Of a stretch of DNA of 64,000 nt, positions 17,635 to 27,275 are shown piece by piece. Location: positions 1 through 64,000 of the forward strand of contig JAFTYM010000031.1 of the NCBI GenBank assembly GCA_017461585.1, given 5' to 3'. Each line of letters starts with the position of its first letter. The first letter of the stretch is position 1. The notes under the pieces are model-generated. The model was given only the letters and a program-made list of their open reading frames with translations, did no database searches and was not told the origin of the DNA. Position numbers and translations under genes: made by a program. Origin of the DNA: Oscillospiraceae bacterium (GTDB taxonomy: Bacteria > Bacillota > Clostridia > Oscillospirales > Oscillospiraceae).

Positions 17635-20097
17635 TTGTATAACTTTTCACCGGTGACAGATAGAATTAATTATATGCGCAACCTGATACGAGACAGGGTG
17701 ACGGAACATGATGCTGAGTTGGCCGTGATTATGACAGAGGTACACAAAAAACATGCAGGTACTCCTCCAATCATACTCAGACCTATGTATATAAAGGCAA
17801 TATGTGAAAAGAAATCAATTTCGATTCAGGATTTCGAACTGATTATCGGCAATCGTGGAAGAGAGTGGCTTGGAACAAGCATGAGCCCGGAGTGGTTCGG
17901 AACCTCATTTTTGCCGAATATAGTTGAAAATAACGGATGGACCATAAGAGAAGACGGAAAATACCACAACCCTGATGATGAACAGGAGCGTGCCTGCATC
18001 TCCGTTGAAGACTATGAAGCGCTTTGTAAGATACGCAATTACTGGGACGGCAAGACGACCGGTGCGCCTGCAGATGCATGGCAGCCTGATTTTTATGAAG
18101 AGCTTGCAGGTCTTGCGTGCTCGGACTATTTCATGAATCCCGGAGGTCTCAGCGGAATAATGAGTATTCCCGCGGGACATCTGACACCGGGTTATCAGAA
18201 AATACTGACCGTAGGCTTCGGTGCCATAAAAAAGCAGGCTTCTGATTGGATGGCGGAGCACCGCGGCGTTCTCATGGGCGAGGATATGGACAAATATATG
18301 TTCTACAAGGCTGCTGAGATAACTTGTGAAGCTGCGATCACCCTCATAAACAGATATGGTGACTGTGCTGCGGAAAAGGCGCTTTCGGAACAGGATCCCA
18401 AGCGCAAGGCAGAGCTTGAAATGATGGCAGACAGCCTGCACTATATATCAGAAAATCCTGTAAGAACCTTCTGGGAAGCCTGTCAAATGGCCATAATGTA
18501 TCAGATATTCCTTTCTATGGAGGGCGGATATCCCGGATGTGCGTTCGGCAGATTTGACCAGTATACATGGCCGTATCTCAAGGCAGACCTTGACAAGGGA
18601 ACGATAACGATGGAGCAGGCGCAGGAGATCGTTGATGCGTTTTTCCTGAAGATCAACTCTTTCTACGGCTCCTTTGGCGGAAAGGGAGTTAATACGCAGG
18701 GTATCGGAAACTCTTATATGCATACGACTATAGGCGGTGTCATACCCGAAACGGGAGAGGACGCAACAAACCCCGTTACCTATATGACTCTGGAATCCGT
18801 CGGAAGACTGAAGCTGCATGATCCTACGATATCTTTGAGAATCAACCCGAATACACCGCAGGAGCTGTGGGATTGTGCTATTGAAACATCGAAGCTTGTA
18901 GGCGGCCTGCCGCTGTATCAGAACGATGAGGTCATAATAGCAGGCCTTATGCAGGAACTTGGCTTTTCTCTTGAGGATGCAAGAGATTACAGCCTGATAG
19001 GCTGTCAGGAAATAGTCGGATCAGGTACTGATTATCCCGCAGGAAACGGTCTCAACGCACCGCATGCATCGGTTCATTACAGCGTGGTTTTTGGCATGGC
19101 GATAAATAACGGTATTAATCCGATGAACGGAAAACAGGCATCCGTGCAAACAGGCTATTTATATGAGATGAATTCCATCGAAGAAGTGCGAAATGCCATG
19201 GAAACGATGATGCGTCATATCATAAAAATGCATGTATCCATCCAGAATTATACGGAGTACCTGACATATTATAATTGTCCTCATCCCGGTCTTTCCATAG
19301 GTATTGCAGACTGTATGGAAAAGGGTATGGACTGTACTGTCGGCGGAGCCCGCTATAACTCTTACGGCGGTACTGCGACAGGACTTGCAACAGTTGCGGA
19401 TTCGATAACTGCTATCAAATATATGTGCTTCGATGAGAAACGCTGTACGACCCGTGAGCTGTATGATGCGGTTATGAATAACTGGGAAGGTTATGAACTT
19501 CTTCGTGAAGAGATACTCAACTCTGTTCCTCATTACGGAAACGGAGATCCATATGCAGATTGCGAGCTTGCATGGGTGGTAGATACATATTACAAAATCT
19601 GCCGTGAGTGCTACAGCAAACGCTCAAAGGTTTTCAAATCGGGAATGTACGGTGCAGCGGATCACATTGTTCAGGGGTATACCACATGGGCAACTCCTGA
19701 CGGAAGAAAGACAGGAGAACCCATCGCTGATGCGATGAGCCCTGCTCAGGGAAGATCCGTAAACGGACCTACAGCGGTGCTCAGATCGTCATTATGCTTT
19801 GATCATACGCATTATATGGACGGCATGGCAATCAATCTGCGTATACATCCTGCGGCGGTAAATACGGAAACTGCAAAGGGCGCTCTCCGCGATATGACAA
19901 GAACGTTCTTTGAACAGGGCGGCATGGAGGTGCAGTACAATATCGTTTCAACAGATACGCTGCACGCAGCTCAGGCAGACCCGGGCGCATACAGGGACCT
20001 TGTTGTAAGAATTGCGGGATATTCGGCATACTTTGTGGAACTCCCTCTTGATCTTCAGAATGATCTGATACGCAGAACGGAAAATGAAATAGGTTAA
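17635..20097 (+). CDS. Glycyl radical enzyme, eliminase type with GCQE motif (GRE1)
   Basis: 820 residues, full length for PFL-like glycyl radical enzymes. The catalytic loop reads IGCQEIVGSG: thiyl Cys457 and, two residues on, Glu459, the general-base position of dehydratase/lyase GREs. The radical site VVRIAGYSAYF has Gly795. PFL has adjacent cysteines, so this is not PFL. The expected chemistry is radical elimination (C-O, C-N or C-S cleavage) on a small polar substrate. The start is TTG 17635, eight bases after AAAGGAGTG, giving the LYNFSPVTDRI start that aligns with GRE2 and GRE3; the reading frame upstream overlaps URO-D1 and is not coding. It needs the activase at 22646. Confidence 0.88.
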   Translation: MYNFSPVTDRINYMRNLIRDRVTEHDAELAVIMTEVHKKHAGTPPIILRPMYIKAICEKKSISIQDFELIIGNRGREWLGTSMSPEWFGTSFLPNIVENNGWTIREDGKYHNPDDEQERACISVEDYEALCKIRNYWDGKTTGAPADAWQPDFYEELAGLACSDYFMNPGGLSGIMSIPAGHLTPGYQKILTVGFGAIKKQASDWMAEHRGVLMGEDMDKYMFYKAAEITCEAAITLINRYGDCAAEKALSEQDPKRKAELEMMADSLHYISENPVRTFWEACQMAIMYQIFLSMEGGYPGCAFGRFDQYTWPYLKADLDKGTITMEQAQEIVDAFFLKINSFYGSFGGKGVNTQGIGNSYMHTTIGGVIPETGEDATNPVTYMTLESVGRLKLHDPTISLRINPNTPQELWDCAIETSKLVGGLPLYQNDEVIIAGLMQELGFSLEDARDYSLIGCQEIVGSGTDYPAGNGLNAPHASVHYSVVFGMAINNGINPMNGKQASVQTGYLYEMNSIEEVRNAMETMMRHIIKMHVSIQNYTEYLTYYNCPHPGLSIGIADCMEKGMDCTVGGARYNSYGGTATGLATVADSITAIKYMCFDEKRCTTRELYDAVMNNWEGYELLREEILNSVPHYGNGDPYADCELAWVVDTYYKICRECYSKRSKVFKSGMYGAADHIVQGYTTWATPDGRKTGEPIADAMSPAQGRSVNGPTAVLRSSLCFDHTHYMDGMAINLRIHPAAVNTETAKGALRDMTRTFFEQGGMEVQYNIVSTDTLHAAQADPGAYRDLVVRIAGYSAYFVELPLDLQNDLIRRTENEIG

Positions 20098-20135
20098 ATT
20101 CCGGTGGCTTTAATCTTGAAAAAGGAGGAAATGTT

Positions 20136-22625
20136 ATGTTTAAATTTGCACCTGTATCTGACAGAATCAAAAAAATCCGTGAAAAGCGTGACGCTTTTAC
20201 AAACGGCAAGCTGATCACAATAAATACAGAACGAACCAAACTCTACACGGAGTATTACAAGCAGCATCCTAACGAACATCCTCTGTTAAAGCGTTCCGGT
20301 GCAATTTTGTATTGGGCACAGAACAAGGTCTGCAATGTATTCGACGATGATATTTTCGTTGGAACTCCGGGTCCTGACGAAAGAAGCATGAGTATATATG
20401 TGGACGGCTCTCCTGAATTTATTCTCGGCATTATTGACGAGAGAACTTTTAAAGAGGCGTGGCAGTCGGGCGGCGCGGTCTATATGAGTGATGAGCAGAG
20501 AGACATTCTGGCGGAAGCTTACGATGTGTGGAAAGACTGCAGCATCAGTAAAATGTTTGAAGGCGTTCTTACTGATGATATGTGGGACGGTTTCGACAAC
20601 GGCAGCATTATTCTCGGAAAGGGAAAGTTTGATGAAGGCTATACAGGTGTGTTCGCAGGAACACAGGGCCACTATTCTGCAAACTTTAAGGCTGCCGTAA
20701 ATGTAGGCTTCGGAGAGATACGCCGTCAGGCTCTTGATATACTTGCAAAGCACAAGGGCAAAATCATGGGCGATTGGGCAAAGAAGCACCTGTTCTACAC
20801 CGGTGTCGTACGGGTATGTGACGCTGCAATAATCCTTTCAAAGAGATATGCACAGTCCTGCCGCGCAAAAGCGGGAAATGAAGTCAATGCCGAACGCAAG
20901 GCGGAGCTTTTACAGATGGCGGAATCTCTTGACTGGATTATGGAACATCCTGCCAGAACATATTGGGAAGCACTTCAGATCCATATTTTCTACCAGATCA
21001 TGCTTTCAACTGATAACCAGCAGCACGGACAGTCAATGGGACGTGTTGACAAAAGTGTGGGACACCTTCTTGAAAAGCAGCTTGCCGAAGGCAGCATAAC
21101 ACAGGAGCTTGCTCAGGAATATACCGATGCATTTCTTCTTCGTCTGTGCGATATAATTGTAGTTCACGGCGGTATGCTGAACAACGAAAGAGTTATTGAG
21201 CTTAACAAAGCCGGAATGAATGCGTATATGGCCATATACAGCGATATGACCGCTACCGGAGGAATTGTTCTGACGATCGGTGGTTCAAAGCCTAACGGTG
21301 ATGACGATTCCAATGCGGCTACGTACTGCCTGCTGCAGACGTACGGAAGAATGAACTTCACAGACCCGACGGTTGCGCTTCGCGTACATAAGAATACACC
21401 GGATGAAATCTGGCGCCTCGGTATTGAATCGAGCAAGATCAGCGGCGGATTACCCCAATTCCAGAACGATGATATCATCATTCCCGCACTTATAAATGAC
21501 GGCTTTTCCATCGAAGATGCGTATGATTACAGCATCGTCGGATGTGTTGAGCCCGGAGGAAACGGAAACGAATGGTCTGCATCCGGCGCGACAGGCGGCA
21601 ACTCCGTATGGAGTATTTCTGAAGTGCTTATGCTTGTAATTAACGGCGGTCTAAATGTGCGCTCCGGCAAAATGTCATTGCCTTGCAAAAAGCTATATGA
21701 ATACGGAAGCTTTGATGAGATCAAGGCAGAGTTTGTAAGACAGATGGATTACGGTCTTGACTGGGCTGTTTCCCATTGCGAGATGTTTGAGCTGGCTTAT
21801 TCCACATTCTATCCCTGCATCGTAGCATCGACTATGCTGGACGGCTGTATGCAGTCCGGTATGGATGCAACTGAAGGCGGTGCCAAGTATAACCGCACAG
21901 GTATACAGGTCTGCGGAACAGCCAACGTGGCAGACAGCCTTATGGCGATCAAAAAGCTTTGCTTTGATGACAAAACAGTTTCGCTCAGAGAAATGTATGA
22001 TGCACTTCAGGCTAACTGGGTGGGATATGAACAGCTTCGCCAGACAATAATCAGCGAGGTCCCGCACTACGGAAACGATATACCCGAGGTTGACGAGCTT
22101 GCAGGTTGGGCGCTTGAGACATTTGCTGACCTTATACACACAAAGCGCGGCCGCAGAGGATATTACTCGGCAGGAACATTCACAGTAACGGCACATCTGT
22201 ATTTCGGCTCGATTTTAGGTGCAACACCTGATGGACGCAAGGCAGGAGAGCCTATTGCGGATGCTATATCTCCCCGTCAGGGATTTGATAAAAAAGGTCC
22301 TACCGCATATCTCAGAAGTGCACTCTGCCTGCCGCATTACAAGCTTTCAAACGGTGATGCGCTGAATATTCGATTCACACCGTCCTCTGTGAGCGGTGAT
22401 GAGGGTGCGCAGAAGCTGAAGAACCTGATATACACATATTTCAGACTTGGCGGCATGCAGGTCCAGTTCAATGTTGTGTCAACAGCCCAGCTTCGTGAAG
22501 CGCAGAAGAATCCTCTTGAGTACAAGGATCTGGTGGTCCGTATTGCCGGATTCTCCACATATTTCGTCACCCTCAGGGAGAATCTGCAGGAAGACTTTAT
22601 CACCCGTACCGAGCAGAGCATGTGA
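20136..22625 (+). CDS. Glycyl radical enzyme, diol-dehydratase-like GCVEP motif (GRE2)
   Basis: 829 residues, start MFKFAPVSDRIKKI behind AAAGGAGG. The active-site loop VGCVEPGGNGNEW contains Cys470 and Glu472 and matches the classical GCVEP of glycerol/propanediol dehydratase and choline lyase. Gly805 in VVRIAGFSTYF is the radical residue. It is more divergent from GRE1 and GRE3 than they are from each other, notably in the first 150 residues, so it probably has a different substrate or acts on a later intermediate. No microcompartment shell genes, aldehyde dehydrogenase or alcohol dehydrogenase lie nearby, unlike most propanediol or choline clusters. The activase starts 20 bases after its stop. 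Confidence 0.88.
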   Translation: MFKFAPVSDRIKKIREKRDAFTNGKLITINTERTKLYTEYYKQHPNEHPLLKRSGAILYWAQNKVCNVFDDDIFVGTPGPDERSMSIYVDGSPEFILGIIDERTFKEAWQSGGAVYMSDEQRDILAEAYDVWKDCSISKMFEGVLTDDMWDGFDNGSIILGKGKFDEGYTGVFAGTQGHYSANFKAAVNVGFGEIRRQALDILAKHKGKIMGDWAKKHLFYTGVVRVCDAAIILSKRYAQSCRAKAGNEVNAERKAELLQMAESLDWIMEHPARTYWEALQIHIFYQIMLSTDNQQHGQSMGRVDKSVGHLLEKQLAEGSITQELAQEYTDAFLLRLCDIIVVHGGMLNNERVIELNKAGMNAYMAIYSDMTATGGIVLTIGGSKPNGDDDSNAATYCLLQTYGRMNFTDPTVALRVHKNTPDEIWRLGIESSKISGGLPQFQNDDIIIPALINDGFSIEDAYDYSIVGCVEPGGNGNEWSASGATGGNSVWSISEVLMLVINGGLNVRSGKMSLPCKKLYEYGSFDEIKAEFVRQMDYGLDWAVSHCEMFELAYSTFYPCIVASTMLDGCMQSGMDATEGGAKYNRTGIQVCGTANVADSLMAIKKLCFDDKTVSLREMYDALQANWVGYEQLRQTIISEVPHYGNDIPEVDELAGWALETFADLIHTKRGRRGYYSAGTFTVTAHLYFGSILGATPDGRKAGEPIADAISPRQGFDKKGPTAYLRSALCLPHYKLSNGDALNIRFTPSSVSGDEGAQKLKNLIYTYFRLGGMQVQFNVVSTAQLREAQKNPLEYKDLVVRIAGFSTYFVTLRENLQEDFITRTEQSM

Positions 22626-22645
22626 TATAACTGGAGTGTTGTGTT

Positions 22646-23602
22646 ATGCAGAAGAATAATATTACTGCGCTTATATACGATATACAGGGCTTTTCTGTAC
22701 AGGATGGACCCGGCGTCAGAACAACGGTATTTCTCAAAGGCTGCCCTCTTCGCTGCCCGTGGTGTCACAGCCCGGAGTCTCAGCGGTTTGACAGAGAGCT
22801 GAACTGGATGAGCATCCGCTGCATCGGTCTTGATACCTGCGGAATGTGTCTTGATGTGTGTCCGAACGGATGCATAAAAGCCGGTGAGGTTACGCAAAAT
22901 GCCGCAGGCGACGATATAAGATATCCCGAGGTGGATAAGACGAACTGCGACGAGTGCGGCAAATGTGCCGCAGCCTGCAAAGCTACTGCACTGTATATGT
23001 GCGGCGACGAAGTGACCATAGATGACGTTATGTACAGGATAAAGCGCGACAAGCCGTTTTTTGAGGATTCGGGAGGCGGTGTAACGGTTTCGGGAGGAGA
23101 GTGCCTTGCTCAGCCTGAGTTTACGCTTGAGCTTATAAAGAGCTGTAAAGAACTGGATATTAACGTTGCCATAGACACGACCGGCTTTGTGAAATATGAC
23201 GTCATAAAAAGCGTTATGCCATATACGGATATGTTCCTGTATGACCTGAAATGCATGGACAGCGACCTTCATAAGCAGGTGATAGGAGTGCCGAATGAGC
23301 TGATCCTTGAAAATGCAAAACGCATTGCAGAAGCTGGAGGAAAGCTTTGGATTCGCATACCGGTCATGCCGATGTATAACGATTCAGAGGAGCATTTTAA
23401 GCTGTACGGAGAATTCCTGTCGGAAATAAAGGACGCTGTGATAATGGTGCAGCTGCTGCCGTATCACAAGATGGGACTTTCAAAATATGCAAGACTTCTC
23501 ACCAATAAGCAGGTGTTTACGGCAGAACCTCCGTCAGATGCGCTGATGGATGCGCGCAAAGCGCAGCTTGAGGCTATGGGCTTGCCCGTAAGAATACATT
23601 AA
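22646..23602 (+). CDS. Glycyl radical enzyme activating enzyme
   Basis: 318 residues. The radical SAM cluster motif is C-x3-C-x2-C (Cys33, Cys37, Cys40 in GCPLRCPWC). Two further ferredoxin-like clusters sit in an insertion at about 58-120 (CGMCLDVCPNGC and CDECGKCAAACK), the architecture of activases for eliminase-type GREs rather than the short PflA. DGPGVRTTVFLKGC and SGGGVTVSGGE are family hallmarks. It cleaves SAM to make the 5'-deoxyadenosyl radical that abstracts H from the GRE glycine. It is the only activase in the window and lies between GRE2 and GRE3, so it probably serves all three. Confidence 0.92.
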   Translation: MQKNNITALIYDIQGFSVQDGPGVRTTVFLKGCPLRCPWCHSPESQRFDRELNWMSIRCIGLDTCGMCLDVCPNGCIKAGEVTQNAAGDDIRYPEVDKTNCDECGKCAAACKATALYMCGDEVTIDDVMYRIKRDKPFFEDSGGGVTVSGGECLAQPEFTLELIKSCKELDINVAIDTTGFVKYDVIKSVMPYTDMFLYDLKCMDSDLHKQVIGVPNELILENAKRIAEAGGKLWIRIPVMPMYNDSEEHFKLYGEFLSEIKDAVIMVQLLPYHKMGLSKYARLLTNKQVFTAEPPSDALMDARKAQLEAMGLPVRIH

Positions 23603-23624
23603 TACTAAGAAAGGAAGAGGACAG

Positions 23625-26075
23625 ATGTATACATTCAGACCGATTTGTGACCGCATCGAAAGAATGCGCGTCAAGGTGCGTGACAGACTGATCGTTGCGG
23701 ATTCTGAAAAAGAGCAGATAAAGATGGAAGCCTCGCAGAGATACCATGATTATCCGCCTATGCTGCAAAAGCCTTACATATCACTTGAAGTAATATCCAG
23801 AATGCCTATTGACATTGTTGAAGATGAATACTTCGTCGGCGATATGGGCAACCGCGGCTGGGGTGCATCAGGCGGCCTCTTTTGGCTTACGGTAGATATT
23901 GAGAATACATGGCCCATCGAGGAGGACGGATTGCATCATGCACCTGATGATGACCCGTTTTACTCCCATCAGAAGCTTGCGATTTCTCCTGAAGAACTGA
24001 AAAAGCTGCGGAAGATTGAAGCTCAGAAGAGGGCGGTTTACGGTGAAATACGTCCGCTGGAGTGGATACCTGACGGAGCACAGGAATTTTTTGACCTGCA
24101 GGCTTCGGATTACGGTAAAATAGGCGGCTTCCCCCTGACGCTCCCGCCCGGACATCTTACTCCCGGCTTCCAGAACATTCTGAGAAGAGGCTATGCGGAT
24201 ATACGCAAGCAGGCGCAGGATTGGCTCGATGAGCATGAAGGAAATGTTCAGGGAAACAATATGGGCAAGTTCCTGTTTTACAAGGCTGCAACGGTAGCTT
24301 GCGACGGTGCCATTAAGCTTACACGCCGTTACGCTGACCTTGCCAGAGAGAAGGCTGCTGCTGAGAAGAATGCAGAGCGTAAGGCAGAGCTTGAAGAGAT
24401 GGCAGAGAGCCTTGATCACATTGCGCTGTACCCTGCACGCACATTCCGTGAGGCTTGTCAGCAGGTCATGCTGTATAACGTGTTCCTGAAGGTCGACAAT
24501 GACCCGGGAGTTACAAGTATGGGCAGATTTGACCAGTACACATGGCCGTATCTGAAAAAAGACCTTGAAGACGGAAGAATCACCATGGAAAAGGCACAGG
24601 AGCTTGTTGATGCATTTTTCCTGAAAATAAACACTTTCTATGGCGGCGGATTCGGAAAGCCGACGCAGACGGCGGGCATTGGACATCTCGGACAGCACAC
24701 TACAATAGGCGGTGTTATACCTGAAACAGGTGAGGATGCAACAAACCCCGTTTCGTTCATGGTGCTTGAGGCTGTTGCACGTCTTGAACTCCACGAACCG
24801 ACCATTTCTCTCCGTATTCACAAGAACTCCCCGAAGGAGATCTGGGATTGTGCAATGGTCACTTCTATGCGTGTAGGAGGATTGCCGCTGCTGCAGAACG
24901 ATGAGGTTATAATACCTGCGCTTATCAGTGAACTGGGATTTGAGCTTGAAGATGCAAGAAACTTTGCGGTTATCGGCTGTCAGGAAATCACAGGCTCCGG
25001 CTGTGACTATCCTGCACCCAACGGCTCGTCCATGTCACACAGCGGTATCTATTGGGCAATTGCCTTGCTTATGACAATAAACAACGGTACGAACCCCATT
25101 AACGGTGCACGTTTGCCTGAAAAGCTTCGTTTCGGTTATCTGTCCGATATGAAGACTATGGATGAGCTTCGTGAGAATTACGAGAAAGTATGCACATGGA
25201 TGCTTACATGGTCTGCAACGCTTAATAACTACACAGAGCATGAATATCCCAGACTGTTCCCGTATCCGAATCTCTCCATTTCCACAACGGGCTGTATGGA
25301 ATCCGGAAAGGATGTCTCTGAGGGCGGAGCAAAGTATAACTCCTACGGCGGAACAGCTACAGGTCTTGCTACTACGGCAGACAGCCTGACGGCTATCAAA
25401 TACATGGTATACGATAAGAAGATCGTCACAGGCGAAGAATTGCTTAAGGCTGTTCTTGCTGATTGGGAGGGATATGAGCCGCTCCGTCAGCAGATTCTCA
25501 ATGAAGTACCTCACTTTGGAAATGCAGATCCTTATGCAGACTGCGAGATGAAGTATATGATGGATCTCTATTACGGTATCAGCCGCGCGTTTTCCAATGA
25601 GCGCTGCAAGGTTTATAAGTGCGGAACCTTCGGCGCTTCCGACCACGTTGTTCAGGGTGAGATAACATGGGCTACACCGGACGGACGCAAGACGGGAACG
25701 CCTATTGCGGATGCTGCGTCTCCTGCTCAGGGCAGAGACATATCCGGAACAACGAGCGTGTTTACCTCGGCAACGACATACGACCACTCTCACTTTATGG
25801 ACGGTATGGCGCTTAACCTCAAGATACACCCGACGGCACTTTCCAACGAGCAGGGAATTACCAAGCTTGAGGATATGACAAAGGCATACTTCGATATGGG
25901 AGGTATGGAGGTTCAGTACAACATTGTTGATGCAGCGACGCTGAAAAAGGCTCAGGAGCATCCTGAAAACTACCATAATCTGGTTGTCCGTATTGCGGGC
26001 TTCTCAGCTTACTTTGTGGATATGACCACTGCAATGCAGAATGATGTCATTTCCCGGGCTGAGCATACATTCTGA
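23625..26075 (+). CDS. Glycyl radical enzyme, eliminase type with GCQE motif (GRE3)
   Basis: 816 residues, clear paralogue of GRE1 (shared DRIERMR-type start, GNRGWG, GRFDQYTWPYLK, TTIGGVIPETGEDATNP). The loop IGCQEITGSG gives Cys452 and Glu454; VVRIAGFSAYF gives Gly792. All residues needed for a functional eliminase-type GRE are therefore present. It is separated from the activase by 22 bases with AAAGGAAGAGG, and its stop is followed by a strong terminator that ends unit 1. Divergence from GRE1 across the whole length suggests an old duplication with separate specificity rather than a recent copy. Confidence 0.88.
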   Translation: MYTFRPICDRIERMRVKVRDRLIVADSEKEQIKMEASQRYHDYPPMLQKPYISLEVISRMPIDIVEDEYFVGDMGNRGWGASGGLFWLTVDIENTWPIEEDGLHHAPDDDPFYSHQKLAISPEELKKLRKIEAQKRAVYGEIRPLEWIPDGAQEFFDLQASDYGKIGGFPLTLPPGHLTPGFQNILRRGYADIRKQAQDWLDEHEGNVQGNNMGKFLFYKAATVACDGAIKLTRRYADLAREKAAAEKNAERKAELEEMAESLDHIALYPARTFREACQQVMLYNVFLKVDNDPGVTSMGRFDQYTWPYLKKDLEDGRITMEKAQELVDAFFLKINTFYGGGFGKPTQTAGIGHLGQHTTIGGVIPETGEDATNPVSFMVLEAVARLELHEPTISLRIHKNSPKEIWDCAMVTSMRVGGLPLLQNDEVIIPALISELGFELEDARNFAVIGCQEITGSGCDYPAPNGSSMSHSGIYWAIALLMTINNGTNPINGARLPEKLRFGYLSDMKTMDELRENYEKVCTWMLTWSATLNNYTEHEYPRLFPYPNLSISTTGCMESGKDVSEGGAKYNSYGGTATGLATTADSLTAIKYMVYDKKIVTGEELLKAVLADWEGYEPLRQQILNEVPHFGNADPYADCEMKYMMDLYYGISRAFSNERCKVYKCGTFGASDHVVQGEITWATPDGRKTGTPIADAASPAQGRDISGTTSVFTSATTYDHSHFMDGMALNLKIHPTALSNEQGITKLEDMTKAYFDMGGMEVQYNIVDAATLKKAQEHPENYHNLVVRIAGFSAYFVDMTTAMQNDVISRAEHTF

Positions 26076-26088
26076 TAATCACTTACAA

Positions 26089-26131
26089 AAAAACTCGGTC
26101 TGCTGCACGTTTGCCGCAGACCGAGTTTTTT
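26089..26131 (+). terminator. Terminator of unit 1
   Basis: AAAAACTCGGTCTGC (26089-26103) pairs with GCAGACCGAGTTTTT (26116-26130), followed by T. A 15-bp stem that ends the GRE operon before the TetR gene. Confidence 0.9.
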
Positions 26132-26149
26132 GATGTCTGAAATTTGAAG

Positions 26150-26181
26150 TTGATTTGACGAGCAAAAGATGATAATATAAT
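26150..26181 (+). promoter_or_regulatory. Promoter of the first TetR gene
   Basis: TTGATT (26150-26155), 17 bases, TAATAT (26173-26178), overlapping a perfect TATAAT at 26176-26181. It starts right after the unit 1 terminator. Confidence 0.55.
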
Positions 26182-26227
26182 ACATTATTTTGGTTGTCTA
26201 TTTGTCTATGAAACGGAAGGGTTTGCA

Positions 26228-26842
26228 GTGGGTGTAATCAATTACGATAAGCTTTTTAAAACAATAGATGCACGCAAGGTAAAAACACGGCGGGCCATTT
26301 TTGAGGCTGTTGTTCAGTGTATGAAAGAAAAAGGATACGCTGATATAAGTATTACTGAGCTGTGCAATGTGGCACGGATCAATAGAAAAACGTTCTATCT
26401 TCATTATAAATCTGTGATGGATGTGTTGGACGATTTTGAACTTCACATTGTACAGGGACTGATAGACATATTCGTCGAAAGAGGCGTTATGACCAGCGAG
26501 CGCTTTGATGTGTATGGGCAGATCATGCTGATGGATGAGCTGGTGAATGAGAACAAAGAAACATTTGAAATTATTTTCCCCCTTCTCAAGGCAGGCACCT
26601 TCCTTCGCAAGTGCGGAACGGAACTGGGTAAGCTGGCGTTTGATATTATGAATGAACGTCCGGGCTGTTTTGAACAAACAGTCTATCCGTTTACTTTTGT
26701 TTTTACTATCTGCGGAATTGCGAACTGCTATTTGGATTGGATTGACTTTGGAAGACAGTTTCCTGTGACGGAGCTTGCAGAGATATGCGAACGGACGATT
26801 ACACGTCCTCTTTGCGAAATATTAGTGCCCGGAAAAGAATAA
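26228..26842 (+). CDS. TetR/AcrR family transcriptional regulator (TetR1)
   Basis: 204 residues, GTG start behind GGAAGGG. The helix-turn-helix region (about 20-65) reads VKTRRAIFEAV, then DISITELCNVARINRKTFYLHYKS, the standard TetR DNA-binding domain. The C-terminal ligand domain is of the DhaS-like type found in many Clostridia. It is paralogous to the regulator at 43497, and both sit between island units, so it probably controls unit 1 or 2 in response to a pathway metabolite. It has its own promoter and terminator. Confidence 0.88.
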   Translation: MGVINYDKLFKTIDARKVKTRRAIFEAVVQCMKEKGYADISITELCNVARINRKTFYLHYKSVMDVLDDFELHIVQGLIDIFVERGVMTSERFDVYGQIMLMDELVNENKETFEIIFPLLKAGTFLRKCGTELGKLAFDIMNERPGCFEQTVYPFTFVFTICGIANCYLDWIDFGRQFPVTELAEICERTITRPLCEILVPGKE

Positions 26843-26845
26843 GTG

Positions 26846-26884
26846 AAGCACACCTTTTAAATTGTTAAAAGGTGTGCTTTTTTT
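26846..26884 (+). terminator. Terminator after TetR1
   Basis: AAGCACACCTTTTAA (26846-26860) pairs with TTAAAAGGTGTGCTT (26865-26879), followed by a T-run. Confidence 0.88.
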
Positions 26885-27275
26885 GCTAAAAATGCGAAAT
26901 AACGGATAAAACGTTGAAAAAGAAACAGAACAAAGAAGATTGGTTATTGATTTGTTTTTAGCGTTGGTGTAGAATATCACCAATAATAAAATTAGTTATA
27001 TTTATCAAAAATGCTGCATATATTTTGTGAAGAAATGAGCAACATGCCCGCATATTTATGTAAAATAATGTAAAATTATAAAAAATATGCGAATAAAAAG
27101 CTCGCAAAATCGAAAACAACAAAAAAGTGTTGTGCAATATGCACAAATTGTACATCTTGCGATTGTGCATCTTGCGATTTTTGGGGGTTCGGCGTTTTAT
27201 CCAAAAATGCTGAGCGGCTTGGAACTGAAATAAGAATAAAATTAAATAAAGTAATCAAAAGGAGGAGTATTGAGC
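26885..27275 (+). promoter_or_regulatory. 390-base A/T-rich leader of unit 2 with palindrome and direct repeats
   Basis: No gene is visible. It holds TGTGCA-ATA-TGCACA (27131-27145), followed at once by two 16-base copies, one mismatch apart, of TGTRCATCTTGCGATT (27149-27164 and 27164-27179, sharing one base). Two ATGTAAAAT motifs lie near 27058-27078 and two ATGCGAA motifs near 26889 and 27085. The latter also occur upstream of unit 1. This is probably the control region of the glycosidase-importer operon; which elements bind which regulator is unknown. Confidence 0.5.

Noticed and set aside
17635..26075. Pyruvate formate-lyase identity for the GREs
   Set aside because: PFL needs adjacent catalytic cysteines; all three have Cys-x-Glu, the eliminase pattern.
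17635..26075. Propanediol or choline microcompartment locus
   Set aside because: I looked for shell proteins, aldehyde and alcohol dehydrogenases and phosphotransacylase around the GREs and found none.
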